Source: Thelonectria olida (lineage: Eukaryota; Ascomycota; Sordariomycetes; Hypocreales; Nectriaceae). From it: a stretch of 64,000 nt of DNA. Under the pieces are notes generated by a model that saw only the letters and a program-made list of their open reading frames with translations, was not told the DNA's origin and searched no databases. Made by a program: the position numbers and the translations under genes. The stretch covers positions 62,001 to 126,000 of the forward strand of contig JAGPYM010000005.1 of assembly GCA_020736575.1 (NCBI GenBank). The letters run 5' to 3'. Shown here piece after piece: positions 45,973 to 56,009 of this stretch (the first letter of the stretch is position 1; the number at the start of each line of letters is the position of its first letter).

Positions 45973-47416
45973 CTAGCCCCGATTCTTTCGGCCCCGTCCA
46001 CGACCGCGACCTCGTCGACCGGCGTCTAATCCCATAGTGAGCGGGCTGTGATGTTGGATGGTACCGAGAGCTGAGAGAACTCACTGTTTCCACCTTGTTG
46101 GCCGTTGTTCTGCTGGCCGTTGTTCTGTTGGCCGTTGTTCTGCTGGCCGTTGTTCTGTTGGCCGTTGTTTTGCTGGTCGTTGTTTTGCTGGCCGTTGTTT
46201 TGCTGACCGTTGTTTTGCTGACCGTCGTTCTGACCATTGTTGCCGGCATTGTTGTTGTTGTTGCCGTTGCCGCCGACTGTGATCCTGATGCAGTCATCCT
46301 GCGCACCTCGCTGGGCCACAGGCATGAGGACGGGCTGATGGTTGGACGCAGAGGACATGGAGCAGATGCGATAGTTGCCGGCAGGGAGACCACCATCAAC
46401 AGTAGCAGTCAGGAGACCCTGGTTGTTGCCCGCATCGTTGATTCCCTTGAAAAAGGCGAACTGAGTGGGATCCAGGGCAGTGGTGGGGTTCAGAGAATTG
46501 CCAGTGTCTTGGACAGTGATGTGAGTGTGTCCAATGATTTGACCGTTGCCGTTGAGATCCTGGGGAGCAGAGTAGTAGGTCGTCTGGGCATTGGTGAACG
46601 ATCCCGCTGCCAGGCCAGAGGTCTGAAGGGAGATGTCAAAGTCCTGGTTTGCTGCAACGTCATCGCCGTTCGCAGGGCTGACAAAGACCGAAGAGACCAT
46701 GTTCTGGGTGCTGGGGATTTTTCCCATGGCTGGTACAGTTAGTAAGGTTTCAAAAGATGGTTAAGGACAGGAGAGTCACGTACGAATACCGTTACAGGAT
46801 CCGCCTTGGTTTTGTTCACCGTTGGTGAGAGTCTCGCCGGTACAGAAGTTGATGAAGTTGGCATCGTCCCTGGACCCAGATTAGTTCTTGAACTTCAAAC
46901 GATCGCATACTGAAAGACTTACGTGGCTGAGGCTGATTGACCGTCGGCAGGCTGCTGGTTGCCGTCTTGCTGAGAGCCAGTCTGAACGTTGTTCGGGTCA
47001 AGAACGGTGTCTCCGCCGCCTCCTCCGTTGTTGTTGTTGTTTCCATTATCGTTGTTCCCGTTGTTATTGTTGTTGTTGTTCCCATTGTTACCATTATCGG
47101 CGTTGTTATTGTTGTTGCCCTGATTCTGATCTTGGTTTTGGTTCTGATCCTGGTTTTGGTTCTGATCCTGGTTTTGGTTCTGATCTTGGTTTTGGTTCTG
47201 ATCTTGGTTGGGATCTGGAGTTTGAGCGGGATCTTGGGCGTCCTGGTTTCCCTGGTTTCCTTGGTTGCCGTTGTTGAAACCACCGCCACCAAAGCCGCCG
47301 TTTCCAAACTGTCGTCGACGAAGGGTGCGTTGAAAGGGCGACCTCCGCGTAGGGGTAAGGGCCTCTGTCAGAGCCACGAGGCCGACGAGAGCAATGAGAA
47401 AGCGTGTAATTTGCAT
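45973..47416 (-). CDS. Secreted Q/N-repeat protein of the fungal 's17-like' extracellular family
   Basis: Four minus-strand exons are proposed: 47416-46923, 46869-46784, 46729-46085 and 46025-45973, with introns of 53, 54 and 59 nt, giving 425 residues. The first three exons are secure. The protein begins with a signal peptide (MQITRFLIALVGLVALTEAL). A region of low complexity follows, with four 18-bp repeats encoding DQNQNQ (47128-47199) and long Asn runs. The conserved body contains FINFCTGETLTNG, GSCNGIPMGKIPSTQNM and GQIIGHTHITVQD. It ends near SNHQPVLMPVAQRGAQDDC, the pattern of a fungal extracellular family often mislabelled 'ribosomal protein s17'. It is followed by eight exact-length 15-bp repeats encoding QQNNG. 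The last exon depends on a GTGAGT donor at 46084 and would add an RG-rich tail; without that splice the frame stops at 46026. No enzymatic role is known. The protein may belong to the wall or matrix. Confidence 0.8.
46101..46220 (-). repeat. 15-bp coding tandem repeat (QQNNG)
   Basis: Eight units of 15 bp within exon 3 of the secreted protein, differing only by single bases (GTT/GTC, CTG/TTG). One unit changes G to D. The phase is kept, so copy number can vary without a frame break. Confidence 0.92.
47128..47215 (-). repeat. 18-bp coding tandem repeat (DQNQNQ)
   Basis: Four units of 18 bp plus a partial fifth in exon 1 of the same gene, separate in sequence from the 15-bp array. Units differ only by C/T at one position. 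Confidence 0.9.
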
Positions 47417-49651
47417 CTTGATTCAAGAGAGTGGGTGTCGTCTAAATGAAGGATATCTTGAGAATGTGGATGAAGAAATTGTGTAATAAAGTGGTGCCAG
47501 ACCAGATTGAAGAAGAATGGTTAACAGAAAGGAACGTTACAGACACAGGGTCAACTTGAGTCTCAACGAAAGGAACGAATGTAAACAGAAGACACACCGC
47601 CAGCGTTGTAAGAAGAGAGGGAAACCGGATGGCGTGAGAGGGTGTTTAAGTTATAATGCACAATAAGCAACGAGACGATCGGAGTTGGCCAAGCCGAGCC
47701 GATGGCTTATAACACAATTAGTCTCGTCTCGGAGGCACACATCAGACGGAAGCCCAACAGGGGCAAATTCAAGCTGGCATCTGGACGACATGGGTATCTC
47801 TGGGCCAGACCCTGAAAGATGGTGGTAGAGGCAATTAGCTGGCATTTGGCGAGACGGCCGGGCGAAGAGCGATCAAACCTCAGGAGCTCCATAGTGACAG
47901 ACTATCGCAGGCTAGGTTGTCTGAAGAGGCGGCATGCGAGACAGAGACGACACTGGGAGGTCGACCCCAAGGGGCAGGGGTGAGGGTGAGGCTATAACGG
48001 GGTTGGGCGGTGTTAGTGCAATGTGTGCGCGAGCCGGCGGGAGCGCTAACAATGGCGCTGAGGGCTAGAATGTGTCAAGCCACGACGTGCTATGCTCGAA
48101 AAAAGAGAATGTTGGTAAGTCCGAATGCAACCCTCATGGTCGGTGCGGCTTGGGATGTCGCATTAAGCTCCTCGGCCCTATGGCGACCCGGAGGCGAGTC
48201 GCAGCGACAGCCAATAGCGTCGTCTGCCGAGACCGCCTCAAACGCGGAGAGAGGGCAGCTGGCGTTTCGGCTTCGAGACGAGTCCAGCAAGCGCGGTGTC
48301 TGAGTAGTGTGAGAGGGAGCTGTAGAATGGAGAACCTCCCTTGTATCTTACCTTGTTATTGCCTCGCAGCCGCTCGCATCCGAAGGGACGTCATCGCCAC
48401 TTGAGACGCTGAGCGTGCACCCTCGAGATCTGAGTAGCCATCTAGCCGCAGGTATAGTAGATGAATGCATCTACGTCAATGACAACTCTCGTCAATTAGG
48501 CGAGGCATTTACCAATGTTGAATAAGCGATCTAGATCTAATTGCTGTTTCGATGCCTGACACTCTCGCCAGTGAGGGCATGGAGGGACCTGCTGCAAGCC
48601 AAGTCCACGACTCCTCGGGCACCATTTCGCCAATGTTTTACTTCTCCTTGGCAAAGTTTTAGCCTATCCAACATTACCATCTCTCTGATAGTATTTGCCC
48701 CCATTACCATGAGAAAGGCATACAGTTGAGGCAAAGGACTACCTCTTGGCTCTCCAACCGCGTAAAACGCCCTGTCAAAGCACCCCCCACAGTCGTGAGC
48801 CGGCATGGTTAACCTCAATGCAAGACCTCGAAAAGAAACCAACTGTAACATATCACAAAGAGCTTAAAACCTGGAACTCATGGGTCCGTTCTCTGAAGGG
48901 TCCCAACCCCCCAGACACTGCCGATTGCTCGGCAGTGTCAGGTTCATCCACCGTCGCTTAAGCGGAATTCGGCTCTCAGCCTCCAGCAGTCCCTCGTTTA
49001 TCAGTTTTGAATCCTCCTTTTTCTACACCAAATCTCACCAGCCGTAACCCGTCATGCACTTAACCTCGTTATTGAAACGTAGCTTCATATTCTTAGCCCC
49101 AGAATCCAGGGACCAATTCGGATCTCGGCCACCAAGTGTGTGCCCTCATCTGTGACCTCGATGAGACTAGTCATCGATTGTGAAACTGCCGATCGACAAG
49201 CCATGGCCGAACCTCCAGGCGCACCAAACTTGGGGCCCGTGAAACCCATCGTTTTCTAATGCGAGAACAATAGTTCCCGTCTTGACTTCCCAACTGCGAC
49301 AGCCCAAGAGTCAGGTTGGCGGCTCGTCTCAGGTTCCGAGATGAAGACGGTGACATTTTTCATCCCATCTTCACCCTCTTAATTAATCATCGCAAAGTTA
49401 GTTTGGAATCAATGCCGCGTTGCCGTTAGTGATGGTTAGCGATCGGTCATCGAGTAGTGGACGGCAGGTGTCATCGCAGCTTTGCTTTGCTGCGCCTGAC
49501 ACTACCTAGGGCTGAGACGATCCGAACGGTGCCTGCGCTCGTCAAAGCGTTTTATTTCCAAAGGTCATACACGCCAAACATGGGCGGCTGGTCTCGTATT
49601 CCAAATACGTACACTCATTCCTAATGGTCTAGATCATATCTCGTCATGTCC
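47417..49651. other. Intergenic 2.2 kb
   Basis: The stretch left of about 47700 is the promoter of the secreted protein; a TTATAA element lies at 47651-47656. The right end should contain the 3' UTR of the nuclease gene. Open frames between 48000 and 48850 overlap on both strands and show no motifs. No gene is supported. Confidence 0.45.
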
Positions 49652-50704
49652 TCACAACTCCTCAGGGATCTTCTGCTCGGCTTGGACGGCATCAACAATC
49701 TGATCCAGCCAGGCAGCCATTCTATAACCGGCTCGAGCAACCTGTCGCTCCACCATGGGAGCGGCCTTCTCGTAGTATTCTCCTCCAAGCTCCTGCTCGG
49801 CGATGGCAACGGGGCCTTCGGGGAGGACTGCAAAGATGTGTAAGTTCACCTGGTCAGATATATCAACGAATTGAAATTGTACTCACCATACTTGCAAACG
49901 AGAGAATTCGTCTCCCTTGACCAAGCCAGGGCGGTGTTGATAGGATCCTTAAAGTTTAGGTCCTTCAACCAACCTTCCTTCTCCGCCTCAAACTTGCCCT
50001 CAGCAATGTGCTTGGCCAGATCGCCAGACCACCTCTCGGCGATAGCCAAGGGGTCGCCGTGCAGGCCGCCGAGGAACTTCTCAACAATAGAGCTGTCCCA
50101 GACATGGTGGAGGTTGAAGCGATGTCCGTCAAAGTTGACAAAGATGCCGTTCCCTCCGTAAGCGACGTTCTCGTTATGGAGGGGCTGGTGCATGTCGCCA
50201 ATGAAGTGAATCACGAACTTGGCAGCCTGTTCGCGCTGCCATGTCGGCAGCTCGCTATCGAGCGACTGCTTGGTGTAGTTGGCGAGCGCCGTGATGACGC
50301 AGCTACCGTCTTTGCAATCGCGATCAAGGTCGACGCTGCAGTCGATCGGCGGGTTATCGTGGGCATCGATGAAGTGGAAATGCTTCGTGTAGCGGCCCCA
50401 GTCGGTGTAACGGATGGAATCAGCCCAAGGCGCGACCTTGGCGAGGTAGTCGGGTTCGTCGCTGCCGAGGAGCTGCTTGAAGAAGCCTTCGGTGGTGTTG
50501 GAGACGAAGTGGCTTGCGACGTATGCGGTGGTAATGTGGCCGAGACCTGTGTTGTCCACGTTATCAGCATTGACGCCAGACTGATGAAGCTCAAGGTTCC
50601 GAGTTCGGTGGAGGGGATTGTGATGGTTACGTACTGCCCCAAGCAGCGGCCCCAGGCAAGCCCACAGCGCTCAAGGCCAGGGCGGTTGTGGAGAGGACCT
50701 TCAT
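49652..50704 (-). CDS. Secreted S1/P1-type zinc nuclease
   Basis: Three minus-strand exons, 50704-50635, 50546-49887 and 49827-49652, with introns of 88 and 59 nt, give 301 residues. A signal peptide (MKVLSTTALALSAVGLPGAAA) is followed directly by Trp22, the residue that becomes the N-terminus and a zinc ligand in nuclease P1. His27 sits five residues later, as His6 does in P1. Other zinc-site landmarks appear: WADSIR, HFIDAHDNPP, FIGDMHQPLHNE and NLHHVWDSSI. The Cys residues of DCSVDLDRDCKDGSC match the family disulfides. The C-terminus GYRMAAWLDQIV matches the end helix. Such enzymes cleave single-stranded RNA and DNA and remove 3' phosphates outside the cell, usually for phosphate or nucleoside uptake. 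Start choice is fixed by the signal peptide. Confidence 0.93.
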
Positions 50705-52195
50705 GATAGGAATTGGCATCGCGGGGGTGGAATGCCGGAAAATGGCGATGACGAGGGGACAAAGGATGGACGAAGAGCAAGTTCAGCCGAGACGATCAAA
50801 GTGTTATATATTCGAGGTTATTGATCTAGAACCGCGCGCGTCGTGAGGCTATGCGAGGCTACAATCAATAGCTGAGAATCAGAGGGCCTGGAATCGGGAT
50901 TATCGAATGGCGCATACGCCTCGCCGCTTGGTTACAGGGGGGTAAAAGTTGCTAGAGGAACCACCCGCGGTCCGGCCACGCTGGGTGGAACAGGGTGCAT
51001 GAAACCTGGAGATGGCTGGAACTCGTTGAATTCTGGGTTGTGCGAATCACGGGTGAGGTTGAGGCACGCGGCCCCACGTGAGCCCGGTCTGAGCCTGACT
51101 GGATGTGCCCTCTTCAAAGGACGTCTGTGAGTCGTCAATCATGGGGAGCTGGCCGGATGATGGCTGGCTGGATTGCTGGAAGAAGAAAGACTATTGAACG
51201 GATGGCGGATACTCTATTCCCGAAGAGGATGCGCAGCTCTCAACGAGGAAGAGGGGGAAGCTCTCGCTTTGGCTTTGGCTGGGCGGTTGCATGCGCGGAT
51301 CTGCGTATTCATTATCTAAGGTTTCCCTCCCAACAGAACAGATCTGCAAGGGACGGGAGACCTTGAAATGATGGCGGAACTGTAATAGATGCACAGTCAG
51401 AAAAGACACTGTACGTTTTCGTAGCGGTCTGGGGTAACTTGTCACGGGATCCAAGGTTACCTAATAATTAGCTACGGTCGCAAGATGGAAGTATTGCAAT
51501 GGGTAACTAGATGATGGAGGGGACCCTTATGACGGAGGCAACGCCCCTGATCACAGATGGAATGAAGGACATCCTGCAGAGAAGGGTCCTGTCTGTCGTG
51601 ACATGACCCTTGCTGGCGCATCCAAACGACATCCCGTGGCCCATCATCTCACACCATCTCCCCTCCAATTGCCATTGCCCCCTCAGTAACTGAACGCGTG
51701 GGACCCGGTTTTTAGCTCACAAGATCCCGCCCTGGTGGCCCTCGGTGCGTCACAGCGCATCTGGGCGCATCCATCACTGCCCATCCCGATAAGGCGCTGG
51801 CCAATACAGGCAGCTCCAATGCAAAACTTGGGGCCCTCCAAAGCCACCATTGAGCGCTGGCCGATAAACCGTCCTGGTCCATCGCCGGGGGCGCTATGTT
51901 CGTATCCACTGCGGGTGCACAGAGTCCCGCGGGAACTGACGAGAGGAACAAACATGCCAGTCGGAGCGGCGCTTTTGATAAGAAAGACTCACTTATCCCG
52001 ACAGCGGACCGCTTCCATGGTGTGCGACCTTGACTGAATCTCCTTCTTCCTGCCTCGTTTCTCTCTCTCCTTTGAACACCATCGCTTCCAGACGTGTGTC
52101 GCGTGAGCTTTGCAACCTTTCCTGCAATCTCGCCTGCTTCTTCGTCGCTCTGCTCCCTGCGTCGTTATCTCCGCCATCCTTTGATCCTCTCTGAA
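50705..52195. other. Divergent intergenic 1.5 kb
   Basis: The left end is the nuclease promoter with a TATA box; the right end (about 52030-52195) is the C/T-rich leader of the PQ-loop gene. In between I see no gene. Confidence 0.5.
50804..50810 (-). promoter_or_regulatory. TATA box of the nuclease gene
   Basis: TATATAA read on the minus strand, about 100 nt upstream of the start codon at 50704, a usual distance for a regulated fungal gene. Phosphate or nitrogen control is plausible for such enzymes, but no specific site was identified. Confidence 0.5.
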
Positions 52196-53502
52196 ATGCC
52201 ACTCTTGGCCACCACCGCTCTCGCCTTTGCGGCGCGGAGTCTGCCCATGACAGAGTGCTTATCGGGCATCTTTGGCAGTATCAGTTTGACAGCCTGGATC
52301 TGTCTCTTGGTCAGTTTCCTCTAAACTCTGGCCGCTGCAAAATATCCAAACTTTACTGACCGCTCGCCTCTCCCATCACAGCTTCCGCAGTTGGTGGCCA
52401 ACTACAAAGCCCAGAGCGCCGATGGCCTCTCTATGGCTTTCCTCATCGTCTGGCTCTTCGGTGACGCAACAAATCTATTGGGTTCGTACATTCCATCCAT
52501 TCCCCTTCCTATCGCAATCCGAAAAGTCTTCCAGGTCAATTTCTTGGCCCTCGGTGTCTGAATTCTCCCGAGACGTTTCTCCCTTGACGAAAATTTCACT
52601 TTGGTGGCGCCGTCCAGAATCCGCCGTCATGAGTGCTAACTGTTAGCAGGAGCGTTATACACCCACCTCGCTCCGACCGCTATTGCGCTAGCCAGTTACT
52701 TCTGCATCGCCGATTGCATCTTGATCAGTCAATGCATGTACTACAACACGATCAATGCTCGTCGAGCCGACGTCGCGCGAAATGCACCACCGTCAGAAGA
52801 ATCACCTCTTCTCGCCAACAGGCGACGACGCAGCTCCTCCTTTGGACTCCCCGGGTCCCACCGCCGACATGCGACGCACACCGAGACCTCAATGGAGCCC
52901 ATCAGGAAGGTTCTGACGGGTGAGGACGAGACTCCCGATAGTCGACCTTGGGTTCACAACGCCTTGGCCCTGCTTGCCGTCTACATTGTCGGTTTTGCAG
53001 GCTGGTTCGTCTCGTACAAGATGGGCGCCTGGAACGGAACCGACCCGAGTCCCCCAGACGCCGATGCCGTCATGACTGTGACCAAGAGTGCAAGCGAGAG
53101 CTTTGGCCTTGGTCTGGGTTATGTCAGTGCGGTGTGCTATCTTTGGTATGCGAATCTGACTCCGAAATTATGGGACTCGGCTAACAAAATTCAGTGCGCG
53201 TATCCCTCAGATCATTAAGAACTACCGGGAAAAGTCGTGTGAAGGCGAGTTTCCTTGGTACCGAATAATCGACCTCAGCTAACGATGGCATAGGCCTTGC
53301 GCTGCTCTTCTTCATGTTGTCCCTGACTGGCAACTTGACGTACGGCATTAGTCTTGTCTCATACTCGCAGGACAAGGCTTACCTCCTCAATGCGCTCCCC
53401 TGGCTCCTGGGCTCCCTCGGAACCATTGTCGAGGACTGCATTATCTTCGTTCAGTTCCGATTGTACTCCAACAACGATCGAACCACCGCAATCGATGGTT
53501 AG
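52196..53502 (+). CDS. PQ-loop vacuolar amino-acid transporter (Ypq-like)
   Basis: Five exons, 52196-52309, 52382-52481, 52650-53145, 53195-53244 and 53294-53502, give 322 residues. Introns are 72, 168, 49 and 49 nt. The fourth intron begins GCGAGT, a GC-AG intron; only that junction restores the second PQ motif. Motif 1 reads PQLVANYKAQSADGLSMAFL and motif 2 PQIIKNYREKSCEGLALLFF, each at the start of a three-helix bundle. Between the bundles lies a hydrophilic loop of about 90 residues with EESPLLANRRRRSSS, which contains an acidic di-leucine-like sorting signal (EESPLL). Yeast Ypq1-3 and the animal lysosomal PQLC2 export basic amino acids from the vacuole/lysosome, and this gene fits that group. 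The basic-substrate assignment is inferred from family resemblance. Confidence 0.88.
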
Positions 53503-54136
53503 AACGGTCGAGAGACCCTCCGCGGGGCTTCACCGATTGATAACAGAGCTTGACCACGAGACATAATATGGACCCTGGAGTCATGCTGCATGAATAGGCG
53601 TTTTGACGGACATGATTTTGCCGGACTGCACGTGTTTGAATCGTGTGATTTGCTGAGACTCAGCAGCGTGAATGGTAACCGGCGGTAATTGGGACTGTGG
53701 CCAATGAGGGTGCGGATTAGGATAAGCATTATATTTAGCTACTTATCTACTAGGCTTTGATCTAGAGTTTTCTTTGACTGTTCGTATGGTACCTGAGAGC
53801 AACTGTCTTTTTTTAATCTTGTCACTCGGATTCGCCTCCATCATGATTCATACGTAAAAGCGTTGCAAATAACCATGCTATTATTACGCCGAGCACGAAA
53901 GCTATCTCAACAAGTAGCAACCATGTGGGTCAGTTCATCGACCCATGGCCTCCGATGGCGGGGGAACATTTTGACTTGGATGGCGGGGTCTTTTTGGTCT
54001 TCGACTCACTCGACTCAACGCCAAAAATTTCCCATCCTATTATATACCAATACTTATTAATTACCTCTTCGACCTCCTTCTCTATATTCCGGCCCTCCTT
54101 CGACCCATTAACACAATTCCGAAACCTCTCGACAAT
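53503..54136. other. Intergenic: PQ-loop 3' end and HOM2 promoter
   Basis: Two co-oriented genes flank 634 bp. The first half is A/T-rich 3' flank. The second half holds the promoter elements listed for the aspartate-semialdehyde dehydrogenase gene. Confidence 0.5.
54002..54046 (+). promoter_or_regulatory. Gcn4/CPC1-like sites and TATA box of the HOM2 gene
   Basis: Two CGACTCA words at 54002-54008 and 54011-54017 differ by one base from the TGACTCA half of the Gcn4/CPC1 site. A TATATA element follows at 54041-54046, about 90 nt before the ATG. This layout suits general amino-acid control, known for this gene in yeast. The match is imperfect and not tested. Confidence 0.4.
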
Positions 54137-55468
54137 ATGCCCGAATTCCCCGTCAAGAAGTGCGGTACGCTACCCCTCCTCTTCCACCCGTATACCCCTC
54201 CATCATCATGGCCACAACTACCTCAACCTCAATCATGAAACTAACAAGTTCCTCTAACTAGGTGTCCTTGGCGCCACTGGCTCCGTCGGCCAGCGCTTCA
54301 TCCTCCTCCTCGCCCAGCACCCCTTCCTCAAGCTCCACGCCATCGGCGCCTCATCTCGCTCCGCCGGCAAGAAGTACAAGGATGCCGTGCGGTGGAAGCA
54401 GGCCTCGCCCATGGGCGACGTCGCCGAGATGGTCGTGAGGGAGTGCAAGGCCGAGGAGTTCAAGGATTGCGACGTTGTCTTCAGCGGTCTTGACTCTGAC
54501 GTCGCAGGCCAGATTGGTACGGTTCAATCCTTCAAAGTACTCCTGTTGTGGAAGAATCAGGAGTCCAGGGGGGATAACAGCCATTGACTGAATAGCGTGT
54601 AGAACTCGAGTTCACCCAAGCCGAGATCCCCGTCTTCTCCAACGCTAAGAACTACCGCCGCGATCCCCTCGTCCCCCTCGTCGTCCCCACCGTTAACCTC
54701 TCCCATCTCGACCTCATCCCTCACCAGCGCACCCAGCGCAACCTCACCAAGGGCTTCCTCGTCTGCAACTCCAACTGCGCCGTCATCGGACTCGTCATCC
54801 CCTTCGCTGCTCTCCAGGCCGCCTTTGGTCCCATTTCCACCGTCAGCATCGTCACGATGCAGGCCGTCTCCGGCGCCGGCTACCCGGGCGTCTCCAGCAT
54901 GGACATCATTGACAACGTCGTGCCCTTCATCTCAGGCGAGGAGGACAAGCTCGAAACCGAGGCGCGCAAGATTCTCGGCAGCATCAACGACGACAAGACT
55001 GCCTTTGTCGAACAAGAGGCCCTCCGCGTCTCTGCCTCTTGCAACCGCGTCCCCGTCATGGACGGCCACACTGCCTGCGTCAGCCTCAAATTCGAGCGCC
55101 AGCCCGCCCCTTCGGCTGAGCAGGTCAAGGAGGCGCTTCGAAGCTACCATGCCGAGGCTTCTGCCCTTGGATGCCCCTCCGCTCCCACCCCCGCCATCAA
55201 GGTCTTTGACGAGCCCGACCGTCCTCAGCCCCGTCTTGATCGTGAGCTGAGCCGTGGCTACACTGTCAGCGTCGGCCGCGTGCGTGAGGATGAGAGCGGC
55301 ATCTTTGACCTCAAGTTTGTTGCCCTGAGCCACAACAGTAAGTCCCTTCCCGCCAGTTGAGTCTAAGAGCTTAAAGTTGAACAATTCTAACTTTCCTTAG
55401 CCGTTATTGGTGCCGCTGGTTCTTCGATATTGAACGCCGAGGCCGCTGTCCTCAAGGGCTACCTCTAA
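54137..55468 (+). CDS. HOM2: Aspartate-semialdehyde dehydrogenase
   Basis: Four exons, 54137-54164, 54262-54516, 54603-55337 and 55401-55468, with introns of 97, 86 and 63 nt, give 361 residues, the usual fungal length. The first exon encodes only MPEFPVKKC and part of a Gly codon. The NADP loop [10 protein letters not shown] follows immediately. The nucleophile is Cys153 in [10 protein letters not shown] and a conserved His250 lies in [19 protein letters not shown] is also typical. The enzyme reduces beta-aspartyl phosphate to aspartate semialdehyde, the branch point toward homoserine, threonine, methionine and isoleucine. Fungi make it as a cytosolic enzyme, and animals lack it. Two Gcn4-like sites upstream suggest amino-acid starvation control. 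The gene converges on the RING ligase gene 541 bp away. Confidence 0.95.
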
Positions 55469-56009
55469 ATTTACCGCGAAGTTTGGGACGAACATGAAAA
55501 AAATGAAGAGGATGATAAACATGTGGATGAAACCATGTATCAAAATACTACGGCTTGGTGTAAATAGAATGGCATGCGTTTTTGGAGTTCACGACCTTGG
55601 CCCATCCTGTGAGGATACAAGTAATTACCGATATACCGAGATGTTAAGAGTAACACAGACATTGACGAACATTTCTGTATTCAAATCCTTCAGCCGTTTA
55701 TACAGCCACTAACCACGAGGGTATACACCAAAACCCCAAGAAACATTTCAATTCCAAGCGCCAGCGCACTTGCGCTTTCCAGAACCCGCCAGCTATCTAC
55801 ATTCGTGCTAATGTATTAATGCCCAGCTGCACCAATGCCCAATTGTGTAAGAGATATCCGGGCTAGGAGATGTTGTTTTACCCAAGAAAATTCGAGAACG
55901 CTGTTCCACCTGTATACCGTAACTCCCAACTTCATAAAAATAAATATGTCTATCTTGTAGACCAAGAGGTTCATTGATTGTGATATCCTCGAGCCATGGG
56001 GCCTCCAAA
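55469..56009. other. Convergent 3' intergenic region
   Basis: This 541-bp stretch between HOM2 (+) and the RING ligase (-) is A/T-rich and should hold both 3' UTRs. No gene is seen. Confidence 0.5.
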
